From NCBI GenBank assembly GCA_021372005.1, contig JAJFVC010000088.1:1-64000 (forward strand): a stretch of DNA of 64,000 nt, in the 5' to 3' direction. Positions 37,556-46,102 of this stretch are shown here, piece by piece. How positions within the stretch are numbered: the stretch's first letter is position 1; each line of letters begins with the position of its first letter. Source of the stretch: Planctomycetaceae bacterium. Its GTDB lineage: Bacteria > Planctomycetota > Planctomycetia > Pirellulales > Thermoguttaceae. A program made the translations under genes and the position numbers. Below the pieces are notes generated by a model that had not been told where the DNA came from, did no database searches, and saw only the letters and a program-made list of their open reading frames with translations.

Positions 37556-38442
37556 CAAAATAGCTTTCGCGGCGGGCAGAACGCCCAGCGAATCCAAAGC
37601 CGGGCTTTTTGCAGTCGACCGAGTCGGACGCGGCGGCGAAACACCTCGGCCGGTCGGGCGGCGATTTTCTGCAGCAGGCCGTGGTAGGTCGTCGTCATTA
37701 GCCCGAAAATGCGGCGGCCCGGCGGTTCAAGCCAGTCGAACAACGCGGCGCCGTCGCGATAAAGCCGTTCCGCGCGCGACGTCTCCAACTCCATCAGCCG
37801 AGAAAAACGCTCGTTGACCACCGAGCGGGTCAAATTGTCGATCGAGTAGTCGCACTGCCGCAGGTCGTCCAGCGGCAAATAAACGCGGCCCACGGCGGCG
37901 TCCTCGTTCAGGTCGCGCAAGATGTTGGTCAACTGCATTGCAACGCCGATCTGACGAGCCGGACGCAAGGCTTCCGGGCCGCGGAATCCCCAGATATGGA
38001 TGCACGCCAATCCGACCGCGGAGGCCACGCGATCGCAGTAGACCTCCAACTGCTCGAACGTGTCGTAACGGCGGCCGCTTAAATCCATTTCGACGCCATC
38101 GATCGCGGCGAACAACAATTCATGGGGGATCTGAAAACGTTGCACCGCGTCGGCCAGCGCGAGCAAGCTGAGCGGAAACTTGGCGTCGGCGGGCGACGGG
38201 CCGTCGAGGACCCCGCGGAGGGCTGCTCGCCACGCGATCAGGGCGTCGCACGCCGCGGGACCGGATGGGCCGGCGTCGGCCAGGTCGTCGGTTTGCCGCA
38301 AAAAGGCGTAGAGGGCCTCCATGGCGCGGCGTTGCTCGGCGGGCAGCAACCAAAAGCCCGCATAAAAGGTCGAGCCCGACCGCCGACTCACCCGACGGCA
38401 TTCGGCGTAGCTCGCTTTCAGCAGGTCGCCGGCATGGTTCAT
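37555..38442 (-). CDS. hpnD: Presqualene diphosphate synthase HpnD
   Basis: 295 residues, squalene/phytoene synthase family. The two Asp-rich motifs are RQTDDLADA (about residue 49) and LTNILRDLNEDAAVGR (about 170). It joins two FPP molecules to presqualene diphosphate. The ATG at 38442 overlaps the hpnC stop (ATGA); the upstream frame to 39183 is antisense-like junk. Confidence 0.94.
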   Translation of the reverse strand: MNHAGDLLKASYAECRRVSRRSGSTFYAGFWLLPAEQRRAMEALYAFLRQTDDLADAGPSGPAACDALIAWRAALRGVLDGPSPADAKFPLSLLALADAVQRFQIPHELLFAAIDGVEMDLSGRRYDTFEQLEVYCDRVASAVGLACIHIWGFRGPEALRPARQIGVAMQLTNILRDLNEDAAVGRVYLPLDDLRQCDYSIDNLTRSVVNERFSRLMELETSRAERLYRDGAALFDWLEPPGRRIFGLMTTTYHGLLQKIAARPAEVFRRRVRLGRLQKARLWIRWAFCPPRKLF

Positions 38443-39317
38443 CGTGGCGAGCCTTTCCACCAGCAGCGGGCGAGCAAAAAAAACTTCTCGCGTCGAGAGA
38501 CGGTCGGTCGTCGGGTCCAGACGTCGTAGTTTTGGCGTCGGATTGCCCTGAGCGTAGCCAATCCGCCCTCGGCGAACAACGCCACCGGCAGCCGAAAGCT
38601 CGGCGGCATCTGGGCCGCCAGCGGTTCGCCTTGCCGCAAAAACCGCTCGGCTCCGTCGACCTGATCGGCCAAAAGCCGTCGAAAGGCGTCGTTGCACGCG
38701 TGTCGGGCGAACATCGTCTCGTCGTAGCCGAATCGCCGGCACGCCGACTGCGGCAAATAGACGCGGCCCCGGTCCCAATCGCGGGCGACGTCCTGGCAAA
38801 AATTGGCCAACTGCAGGCCTGTGCACACGGCGTCGGACCACTCCGTCCGCTCGGGCGTGCAACATCGGGCCAGATGCAAAACGAGCCGCCCTACCGGATT
38901 GGCCGAACTGCGGCAGTACCGCAACAACTGCTCGGCGGTTTCGTAGCGAGTCACCCGCTGATCCTGGCGAAACGCGGTCAACAGATCGGCGAACGTTTGT
39001 TGCGGGATGTCGAACTGCCGGATCGTCTCGGCCAGCGCGACGAAGATCGGATGGACCGCCTCGCCCTGGTAGCATTGGCGGAGTTGCGACTCCCATTGGT
39101 CGAGCAACAGCAAACTGCAAGCGGGATCGCCCGTTTCGTCGGCCAGATCGTCGGCCCAGCGGCAATAGGCGTAGACGTTGCAAAAATGCTGCCGCAGCCC
39201 ACCGGGCAGCAGTCGGCTGGCCACGGTGAAGTTTTCGTAATGGCGACGGGCCAGCCGTCGGCAGTAACGTTGGCTTTCGGCGAGCGACGGGGGGGGCGAT
39301 GGGGCGCGGTTGCTCAT
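38439..39317 (-). CDS. hpnC: Hydroxysqualene synthase HpnC
   Basis: 292 residues, squalene/phytoene synthase paralogue that converts presqualene diphosphate to hydroxysqualene. Asp motifs CRWADDLADET and NFCQDVARDWDRGRVYLP are visible. The start at MSNRAPS is preferred; MDRFSTT 7 codons upstream is an alternative. First gene of hpnC-hpnD-hpnE, divergent from ispH. No cyclase (shc/hpnF) is in the window. Confidence 0.93.
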   Translation of the reverse strand: MSNRAPSPPPSLAESQRYCRRLARRHYENFTVASRLLPGGLRQHFCNVYAYCRWADDLADETGDPACSLLLLDQWESQLRQCYQGEAVHPIFVALAETIRQFDIPQQTFADLLTAFRQDQRVTRYETAEQLLRYCRSSANPVGRLVLHLARCCTPERTEWSDAVCTGLQLANFCQDVARDWDRGRVYLPQSACRRFGYDETMFARHACNDAFRRLLADQVDGAERFLRQGEPLAAQMPPSFRLPVALFAEGGLATLRAIRRQNYDVWTRRPTVSRREKFFLLARCWWKGSPR

Positions 39318-39477
39318 GGTTGTACTAAACCTGTCCATCAGGTTCCAAAACGGCCGTCTGTCGCCGGCGGACCCCTCTTCATCGCCAATTTTGTCGTCTT
39401 TGGTGGTCCGTTTTAGACCCCCCGGTCCCCTGTTTTCGACGTTTCCGTTATCATATCGTGTTGTCGTCGAGGACACT

Positions 39478-40407
39478 ATGCGAGTGATTTTAGCTTCGCC
39501 GCGCGGTTTTTGCGCCGGCGTCAATATGGCGATCGACGCCCTGGAAGCGGCCGTCCGCAGCTACGGCACGCCGCTGTACGTGTATCATGAGATCGTTCAC
39601 AACAAATGGGTGGTCGATTGGTTTCAGAGCCGAGGGGTGGTGTTCGTCGATGACCTGGCCGCCGTGCCCGAGGGCGCGACGTTGTTGTATTCGGCCCACG
39701 GCGTCTCGCCGGAGGTGCGTCGCCACGCGGCTCAGCGGCGATTGACGGCGATCGACGCCACCTGTCCGCTGGTCACAAAAGTCCATCTTGAGGCCGTCCG
39801 ATTCGCCCGGCAGGGCTACACGGTGTTTTTAATCGGCCACGCCGGACACGACGAGGTGGTCGGCACGATGGGCGAGGCCCCCGAGGCGATTCATTTGGTT
39901 CAAACCGTCGACGACGTGGATCGATTCGGGGCGGCCGATTCGTCGCGCGTGGCCTATCTGACGCAAACCACGTTGTCGGTCGACGACGCGGCCCGGATCA
40001 TCCAGCGGCTGCGACAGCGATTTCCCAGCATCGTCGGGCCGGCGCGGGACGATATTTGCTACGCCACGCAAAACCGGCAAGAGGGCGTCCGCCGGCTGGC
40101 CGCTCAGGCGCAGGTCGTGCTGGTCGTCGGCAGCCAAAACAGCTCGAACAGTCGCCGGCTGGCTGAGTTGGCCCGTGCCCATGGGGTCGAGGCCCATTTG
40201 ATCGACGACCCGTCCGACATCCGGCTCGAATGGTTTTCGGGCGATGAGACGGTCGCGGTCACGGCCGGCGCCAGCGCGCCGGAGGCGTTGGTTCAGCAAT
40301 GCGTCGATCTGCTGCGGAAACAGTTCGACGCATCGATCGAAACCTGTGTGATCTGCCGGGAAAAACTCCGCTTCCCGTTGCCGGACCCCTTGCGGAAAAA
40401 AACATGA
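39478..40407 (+). CDS. ispH: 4-hydroxy-3-methylbut-2-enyl diphosphate reductase
   Basis: 309 residues, last enzyme of the MEP pathway with a [4Fe-4S] cluster. Cluster cysteines are in PRGFCAGV, DATCPLV and DDICYATQNRQ. The catalytic region SNSRRL and AGASAPEALV follow. GAGG lies 6 nt before the ATG. Produces IPP/DMAPP, feeding the divergent squalene genes. The stop overlaps the next start (ATGA). Confidence 0.97.
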   Translation: MRVILASPRGFCAGVNMAIDALEAAVRSYGTPLYVYHEIVHNKWVVDWFQSRGVVFVDDLAAVPEGATLLYSAHGVSPEVRRHAAQRRLTAIDATCPLVTKVHLEAVRFARQGYTVFLIGHAGHDEVVGTMGEAPEAIHLVQTVDDVDRFGAADSSRVAYLTQTTLSVDDAARIIQRLRQRFPSIVGPARDDICYATQNRQEGVRRLAAQAQVVLVVGSQNSSNSRRLAELARAHGVEAHLIDDPSDIRLEWFSGDETVAVTAGASAPEALVQQCVDLLRKQFDASIETCVICREKLRFPLPDPLRKKT

Positions 40408-41453
40408 AAATTCACGACCTCGAATTTCATCTGGTGTCGATCGGACAGACCGATTCGGCCGCGCCGATTCAATCGCTGCTGGCGCGGATCACCACGAACC
40501 AGGGCGTCGAAGGATGGGGCGAGTCGGGGCTGGCGTGGCGTCCGGCCGAACTGGCCGCGCGGCGCGAATCGCTGTTGGCCGTGTTGGAGGGCCGCAGCAT
40601 TTACGACCTCGAAGAATTGCACACGCTCGACGCCTTGAATCCGCCGCCGCTGCGGGCCGCCGTCGAAATGGCCGTCTGGGACGCGCTGGGCCGATCGTTG
40701 CGGTTGCCGTTGTATAACCTGCTCGGCGGATACTATCGGCGGCGGATTCCGCTGACGGTGCGAATCGCCGGACATCGGTCGGTCGTCACGGCGTCGATCG
40801 CCCGCGAACGGGCCGATCAGGGGTTTCATACGCAGACGATCGCCGCCAGCGGCCGAGTCGAGGAAGATTTGCGCGCCCTTGCAGCGGTGCGGCAGTTGGT
40901 CGGCGATCGGGTCGAACTGCGTTTGGACGGCCTGGCCCGATACGACCTGGACGCCGCCCGTCAGTTGGCCGACGGCGCGGAAGCGTTTGGCCTGCAATTT
41001 TTGCTGGATCCGCTTCGCACGGACGACCTCCGACTGGTGGCCTCGCTGGGGCGACAAACCAGCGTACCGTTGGCCGTGGGGCGCACGATCGGCGGGCCGG
41101 CCGACGCGGTGGCGGCCGTGCGATGCAACGCCGCTCCGTTTCTGGTGGTCGATTTGGATCAGGTGGGCGGGGTCATTCCGGCCCGGGCGTGCGCGGCGGT
41201 GGCGGTGGCGGCCGGCGTGGTGCCCGTGTTGGGCGGACGTCCGTCGGTGGGCATCGCCACGTCGGCTCTGTTGCATGTGGCGGCGGCCACCGCGGCGTTT
41301 TCTGCCGCCAACGAGTTCGCCTCGGGGCAGCCTCGGGACACGGTGTTGCGAGAGCCGTTGGAGATCGTCGACGGCATGGCTTTGCTGCCCCCGTCGTTCG
41401 GTTTGGGTGTCACGGTGGATCGGGCCAAAGTGGAACGCTATCAGGTGGCGTAA
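40404..41453 (+). CDS. Enolase-superfamily (mandelate racemase-like) protein, catalytic residues degenerate
   Basis: 349 residues with the muconate-lactonizing N-terminal cap (GVEGWGESGLAWRP) and barrel (AAVEMAVWDALGRSL, LRLDGLARYDL, VVDLDQVGG, VGIATSALLHVAAA). The usual KxK after the second strand is TQTIA here, the second metal ligand Glu is Asp (FLLDPLR), the ADE segment reads AVGRT, and the second catalytic Lys strand has VVDLD instead. The fold is retained but the known chemistry should not be possible. Translationally coupled to ispH. Confidence 0.8.
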   Translation: MKIHDLEFHLVSIGQTDSAAPIQSLLARITTNQGVEGWGESGLAWRPAELAARRESLLAVLEGRSIYDLEELHTLDALNPPPLRAAVEMAVWDALGRSLRLPLYNLLGGYYRRRIPLTVRIAGHRSVVTASIARERADQGFHTQTIAASGRVEEDLRALAAVRQLVGDRVELRLDGLARYDLDAARQLADGAEAFGLQFLLDPLRTDDLRLVASLGRQTSVPLAVGRTIGGPADAVAAVRCNAAPFLVVDLDQVGGVIPARACAAVAVAAGVVPVLGGRPSVGIATSALLHVAAATAAFSAANEFASGQPRDTVLREPLEIVDGMALLPPSFGLGVTVDRAKVERYQVA

Positions 41454-41459
41454 ACGACC

Positions 41460-41936
41460 ATGAAAACCAACGCGATGCGAAAACTCGACGCGCTGGGGGT
41501 CTCCTACGAAATCCGGGAGTATTCGATCGATCCGGATCAAATGGACGCCGAGCAGGTCGCGGAAAGCATCGGGTTGCCGCCCGAACAGGTCTTTAAAACC
41601 TTGGTGGCCCGGGGCGATCGACACGGTGTGTTGATGGCCGTCGTGGCGGCGGACGCGGAGGTCGATCTGAAAGCGATGGCCCGGCTGTCCGACAACCGGT
41701 CGGTCGAATTGGTCGCGCTCAAACAGGTGCAGCCGTTGACCGGTTATCTCCGCGGCGGCGTGACGGCCTTGGCCGCCAAACGGGACTATCCCGTCTACGT
41801 GGACGAGCATATGTGCAAGTTCGACGTCATCGCGGTGTCGGCGGGCGTTCGCGGCCGGCAGATGCTGTTGGCCCCGGACGACTATGTGCGGGCGACGCAG
41901 GCCACGGTCGGCGCGATCGTCCGAACCGATCCGTGA
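41460..41936 (+). CDS. ybaK: Cys-tRNA(Pro) deacylase YbaK/EbsC
   Basis: 158 residues. Motifs of the YbaK editing domain are VFKTLVARGD with the active Lys, LMAVVAADAEVDLKAMARL, GYLRGGVTALAAKRDYPVYVD, and SAGVRGRQMLLAPDDY. It hydrolyses mischarged Cys-tRNA(Pro). Follows the enolase-like gene by 6 nt. Confidence 0.94.
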   Translation: MKTNAMRKLDALGVSYEIREYSIDPDQMDAEQVAESIGLPPEQVFKTLVARGDRHGVLMAVVAADAEVDLKAMARLSDNRSVELVALKQVQPLTGYLRGGVTALAAKRDYPVYVDEHMCKFDVIAVSAGVRGRQMLLAPDDYVRATQATVGAIVRTDP

Positions 41937-41950
41937 CGCACCGAAAAACA

Positions 41951-43042
41951 TTAAGACGCCGCCAGACCTCGAATTTCGGACTCCAAAACGCTCGCCAGCA
42001 GGTCCAACGGGACTTCGCGATCGATCCAGCCGGCTTGTTGCGCGGCTTTGTTCATGCCGTAGATGTCCGAGGTGGCTTCGTCTTGGCCGAGCACCCGTCC
42101 GCCGGCTTGATGGATGGCGGCGCAGCCGGCGACCCCGTCGCGGCCCATTCCGGTCATGAGAACGCCGATGCAGCGCGGTCCGAACGTGTTGGCGGCCGAT
42201 TCCATCGTTACGTCGATCGACGGTCGGTGCCCGCTTCGGGGCGGGGCGTCGTCCAGTGCGACGCGGATTTGGCGGCCGATTCGGTGCAACCGCAGATGTT
42301 GTCCGGCCGGGGCGATCCACACGCCGTTGGGTTGTAGGGCATCGTCCGACGCGGCCTCGCGGACCGACAGCGGCGTCAAGTGGTCGAGCCGTGCGGCCAG
42401 CGGTGCGGTGAATCCCCGCGGCATGTGTTGGACCACGACAATCGGCGGCATCGGCGGTCTCAGCGATCGAAACAACACGGACAGCGCCGACGGACCGCCC
42501 GTGGAAATGCCGACCAGCACGCCGAGATTGGCCAAACGATCGGCGGCGTCGGTTTCGATTGGCGTCTGCGGTTTGGCAGGGTGCGATTCCGTCGACGGGG
42601 CTTTGCGTTGTTGCCGGATCGCCAACAGACGCCGCATGTCGACGCGGGCCGCCGTGCGAATCTTCTGGAGCAATTCGGCGCGGAACACGGCGTGGGTCGG
42701 CGACAAAGGGTCGGGCTTCCGCACGCAATCAATCGCGCCGCGGTCTAAGGCGTCCAGCGTGGTTTGAGCGCCGGAGCCAGTCAGGCTGCTGACCATGACG
42801 ACCGGCGTCGGTTGCCGGGCGAAAATCGCGTCCAACGCGGTCAGCCCATCCATGGTCGGCATCTGCACGTCGAGCGTGACCACATCGGGACGATGGATTG
42901 CGAGCTGATCGAGGGCCTCGCGTCCGTCGCCGGCCGTGGCGACCACCGCCATGCCGGGATCGCTTTCGATCCATTCGCGCAGCCGTTGACGCATCACGGC
43001 CGAATCGTCGACCACCAGAACGCGGATCGGGGCGGAAGTCAT
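41951..43042 (-). CDS. cheB: Chemotaxis response regulator methylesterase CheB
   Basis: 363 residues. A receiver domain comes first (VLVVDDSA, TLDVQMPTMDG with the phosphoacceptor Asp). After a linker the methylesterase domain has GISTGGPSAL (Ser), VVQHMPRGF (His) and LMTGMGRDG (Asp). It removes methyl groups from chemoreceptors. It starts 4 nt after the ExeA-like gene stop, so it is in an operon with that gene, without CheR or receptors nearby. Confidence 0.95.
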   Translation of the reverse strand: MTSAPIRVLVVDDSAVMRQRLREWIESDPGMAVVATAGDGREALDQLAIHRPDVVTLDVQMPTMDGLTALDAIFARQPTPVVMVSSLTGSGAQTTLDALDRGAIDCVRKPDPLSPTHAVFRAELLQKIRTAARVDMRRLLAIRQQRKAPSTESHPAKPQTPIETDAADRLANLGVLVGISTGGPSALSVLFRSLRPPMPPIVVVQHMPRGFTAPLAARLDHLTPLSVREAASDDALQPNGVWIAPAGQHLRLHRIGRQIRVALDDAPPRSGHRPSIDVTMESAANTFGPRCIGVLMTGMGRDGVAGCAAIHQAGGRVLGQDEATSDIYGMNKAAQQAGWIDREVPLDLLASVLESEIRGLAAS

Positions 43043-43046
43043 CGTC

Positions 43047-43868
43047 TTATTCGGGCGCGATCGTGACAAGTTCGTTGCAGACGGCTTCAAAGTGTTCGGC
43101 TCCGAGGCTCGGCTGCTCCTCGGCGAAGCCGATCAGCAGGGCGAGGTCGCAAAGCCGATTGATGCGCCGAGCGACGCCGTGCGTCAGGGCGTAGATCGCA
43201 GCCATGCCTTCGGGCTCGATGATCGAGCCGGTTGCGCCAGCCGCCCGCAGCCGGTGTTCGACGTAGGCGGCCGTTTCCGACTCGCCGAACGGACGCAGCA
43301 GGCATTTCACCGCGAGACGTTCTTCCCATTGCGGCATGCGGTCCAACAGGGGCAGCAGCGACGGCTCGCCCACCAGCAGCACAGTGCAGCCTGGGTCGCC
43401 GTCCGGCTCGAAGTTCAAAAGCAGCCGCAACGTCTCGAACATTGAAACGCCGTCGAGCAGTTGGGCCTCGTCGACCACCAGCACGGCGTGGCGGCCCTCG
43501 CGATGGTTGGTCGTAAGACAACGTTCGATGCGACGGACGCTCGACTCGACGCCGGGGGTTTTCGGGCCCGAGTCGACCCCGTCGAGCCGATCGGCCAGAT
43601 AGGCGAGCAACTCCGCCGAGGACATTTGCGGATAGACCAGGCGAACCAGCGGCGAGAACGATTCGCCCAAGACGCCGGGCAGCATGGTCGAAAGCAGCGT
43701 CTTGCCGACGCCCGAGGGACCGGCCAACAGCGCCCCGCTTCGACGGTTCTCGATCGCATAACGCAGTTTCAGCAACGCCGCTTGATGCGATTCGCCGGGA
43801 TAATAAAACCGCGGATCGGTCGTGTCCTCAAACGGCTTTTGCTTCAGATGCCAATAGGTCTCGTACAT
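43047..43868 (-). CDS. ExeA-like AAA ATPase
   Basis: 273 residues. The N-terminus YWHLKQKPFEDTTDPRFYYP is typical of ExeA/GspA and PEP-CTERM-locus secretion ATPases. Walker A is AGPSGVGKTLL and Walker B is HAVLVVDEAQLL; the sensor region LVGEPSLLPLL follows, then the lid RRINRLCDLAL. No C-terminal peptidoglycan-binding domain is present. The CpsD-like gene lies directly upstream, as in many exopolysaccharide loci. Confidence 0.9.
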   Translation of the reverse strand: MYETYWHLKQKPFEDTTDPRFYYPGESHQAALLKLRYAIENRRSGALLAGPSGVGKTLLSTMLPGVLGESFSPLVRLVYPQMSSAELLAYLADRLDGVDSGPKTPGVESSVRRIERCLTTNHREGRHAVLVVDEAQLLDGVSMFETLRLLLNFEPDGDPGCTVLLVGEPSLLPLLDRMPQWEERLAVKCLLRPFGESETAAYVEHRLRAAGATGSIIEPEGMAAIYALTHGVARRINRLCDLALLIGFAEEQPSLGAEHFEAVCNELVTIAPE

Positions 43869-43976
43869 AGTCCGCCCTGCCTTCCGAGGTGAAGGACAAC
43901 TTCGGCCGATGGCTTTTTTATGCGTCCAACGGATCCTTATGCGAAAAAATCCGCCGCCGCGGTTTCAAGTCCCCGA

Positions 43977-45236
43977 TCACTCCGTCGCGGCCGGCTCCGG
44001 CACGAAGTTTTCCAACAATCCCATCACGGGAATGCCGAGAGCGGCCAAACGATTTTGGCTCTCCTCCAAACTTTCCTCTGAGGTCGTTTGAGGATTGTGG
44101 ACCAGCAGCGCGCCGTCGATCATGCCGGATGTCCCCTGCGGTGCGCCGTCTAAGGCATCCAAAGGGCCGAGATCAACCAACACGATGTCGTAGTGCGACC
44201 GCAGCGTCCGCAGCACACGGGACAACGATGATGGGTCTCTCGTCCATTGCATCCGAGGTTCCGCACCTCCGCGAAGCGGCAACAGCGCCAGGTGGTTGGC
44301 CGTCGCCTCGACCATCGCCCGATCGAACGACGCCGTCGAATCGTCCAGCGTCTCGTCCCAACCAAACTGCGGTTCGACGCCGAGTCGACGGGCCAGTCGC
44401 GGCCGATTGCCGTCGGCGTCGACCAACGCCGCTCGAATGCCGCGTTCGGCCAATCGCCGTGCGAGGCACAACAACAGCGTCGTTGCGCCCTCACCTCGAC
44501 GCCCGCCGCAGATCGCCAGCACGTTTTGGCCTTCGTTGCGTGTGGCCAACAAAACGTCGGTCAGCCGATCCAACTCCTCGCTTGCCTCGGCGATCAGTCG
44601 GCGGCACACCGTCGGCCAAGTGAAACGATCGACCTGCCACGCCGGCTTGCATTCCGGCTCGTCGGCCGCGGGCAAAATGGAATGGGAATTCTCGACCGTC
44701 GGGCCGAGGGGGCGCGCGGACGGCGACAGATCGAACGCCACGTTGTCGGGGCGTGGGGCTAATTCCGCCGAGCGGTTTTCTTGAGCGTCGCGGACTTCCG
44801 CCGACGTTTGCGCCGGCGGCGGCATGGGACTGGACGCCTCGAAGACCAACGACGGCGCCGCCGTGGATTGTTCCGTGGTTTTTTTGACGGTCGGCTTGGT
44901 CTTCGTCGTCTTTGTCAACGACGCCTTGGGTGATTTTTCCAACGCAGCCCAGAGGCCGTCGGTGTGGGGCGACGACAGTTTAGCCGGGGTCTTAGTCCTG
45001 CGATGTGCGATCGCGGACTTTTTGGTCTTGCGGATTCGGTGTGTTCGGAGCTTGTCGGCTTTGACCCGGGCCGACGGCTTGGCGGTCTTCAACGATGGTT
45101 TCGTCTTGGACGTTCGCAGCTTGCTTGTCGAACTCGCCGACTTCAGGCCGGGCGAGGTCGATCGCGACGCGGCGGCTGGCTTCGCAGTGCCCTGTTGGGC
45201 GAACGCCTTGATCAACGCTTGGTCTAATGCGGTCAT
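43977..45236 (-). CDS. CpsD/CapB-like ATPase with Lys/Thr/Ser-rich N-terminal region; Walker A lysine missing
   Basis: 419 residues. Residues 15-140 are a basic Lys/Thr/Ser/Pro-rich region, then an acidic Pro-rich linker. A BY-kinase/MinD-type domain starts about residue 240 with CGGRRGEGATTLLLCLA (Lys of the P-loop replaced by Ala), VDADGNRPRLARRLGV, and DIVLVDLGPL. No Tyr cluster is seen at the C-terminus. Start supported by CAGGAG. It is expected to partner a polysaccharide copolymerase; the upstream TM protein may play that role. Confidence 0.78.
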   Translation of the reverse strand: MTALDQALIKAFAQQGTAKPAAASRSTSPGLKSASSTSKLRTSKTKPSLKTAKPSARVKADKLRTHRIRKTKKSAIAHRRTKTPAKLSSPHTDGLWAALEKSPKASLTKTTKTKPTVKKTTEQSTAAPSLVFEASSPMPPPAQTSAEVRDAQENRSAELAPRPDNVAFDLSPSARPLGPTVENSHSILPAADEPECKPAWQVDRFTWPTVCRRLIAEASEELDRLTDVLLATRNEGQNVLAICGGRRGEGATTLLLCLARRLAERGIRAALVDADGNRPRLARRLGVEPQFGWDETLDDSTASFDRAMVEATANHLALLPLRGGAEPRMQWTRDPSSLSRVLRTLRSHYDIVLVDLGPLDALDGAPQGTSGMIDGALLVHNPQTTSEESLEESQNRLAALGIPVMGLLENFVPEPAATE

Positions 45237-45300
45237 GGCCTGCTCCTGAGCCTCTCTCCGAAGGAATCGTGACGGCGTTTTGCTGTTGTAGGAAATCGGT

Positions 45301-45795
45301 TTATGGACGGACCACCATCGGCTGATTAGTCTTGGCTTCGGTCGGAGACGGGATTGGATGGTCACGATTTGGCCATGCCGACATCAGTGACGCCCCGGTG
45401 GTGGTGGTTGCCGCCGCCGGCACCGACGTAATGATCTGCGGCCTGGATGCGACCCGAGGCGTTGTCGCAGGGGCTTGCGGGGCCGAGACGGACGCCGGCG
45501 CGGCGGCAACGCACACCGGAGTCGGCTCGATCGCGGCCTTCGGCGGCCGGCTTTGCCAAGTCACGGCGGGTTCCGACGCGGAGGAATCGGAGGTGTTTTT
45601 TTGTTTCAAACTCCACGGCACCACGGCCCCGACCACCAGGACTAGGACGGACGCCGCCAACAACTTGAACGACAAAGCCTGACCGAAAAGCCTTCCCCTT
45701 GAGTCGGGGATGGCCTGAGGAGCCTCCCCACGGTCGGCGAGATCAATCACTGGAAAACGAGCCAACACCATCGGTTTCATCCCTGTTTGAGTCAT
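45301..45795 (-). CDS. Single-TM protein with Ala/Pro/Thr-rich tail
   Basis: 164 residues. There is a cytoplasmic N-terminus of about 50 residues, one TM helix (LLAASVLVLVVGAVVPWSL), then a low-complexity Ala/Pro/Thr/Ser tail. AAAGGA lies 9 nt before the ATG. Upstream of and co-directional with the CpsD-like gene (64-bp gap). No recognised family. Perhaps a bitopic partner for the ATPase. Confidence 0.6.
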   Translation of the reverse strand: MTQTGMKPMVLARFPVIDLADRGEAPQAIPDSRGRLFGQALSFKLLAASVLVLVVGAVVPWSLKQKNTSDSSASEPAVTWQSRPPKAAIEPTPVCVAAAPASVSAPQAPATTPRVASRPQIITSVPAAATTTTGASLMSAWPNRDHPIPSPTEAKTNQPMVVRP

Positions 45796-45904
45796 GACAT
45801 CCGATCCTTTCCGGCGCATCGCCGCCGGCCAATCCGGCGCGCAGCAGTCGACCGTAAACCCTTGCTGATAAAGTTATCGGTTCGGATTGTGTCGATCTTG
45901 AGTA

Positions 45905-45933
45905 TTGGCTAAACTTTACCGAATAGATAATAT
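45905..45933 (+). promoter_or_regulatory. Candidate promoter of the KS-like gene
   Basis: TTGGCT (45905-45910) and TAATAT (45928-45933) are separated by 17 bp in the 307-bp divergent gap (45796-46102). The surrounding AT-rich stretch is unusual for this GC-rich window. Confidence 0.5.
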
Positions 45934-46102
45934 AGGCAAGATAAGTTGCGGTTGTGCCGCCAGACGGTCCCGACGTCTTTTAAGCCGAAAATTTTCGGCG
46001 GAAAACTCGAAAAACTATGGTCTTGCACCCTTTGGTTTCAACGTCGGGCACGCTACGATGAAAGATTCGATGGAGATGACTTTTGGGGAGTGTTCGCAAG
46101 GC

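Noticed and set aside
40293-42728. 811-codon minus-strand open frame
   Set aside because: It lies antisense to ispH, the enolase-like gene, ybaK and part of cheB, all of which have clear family motifs. Its product is Arg/His/Gln-rich without any domain.
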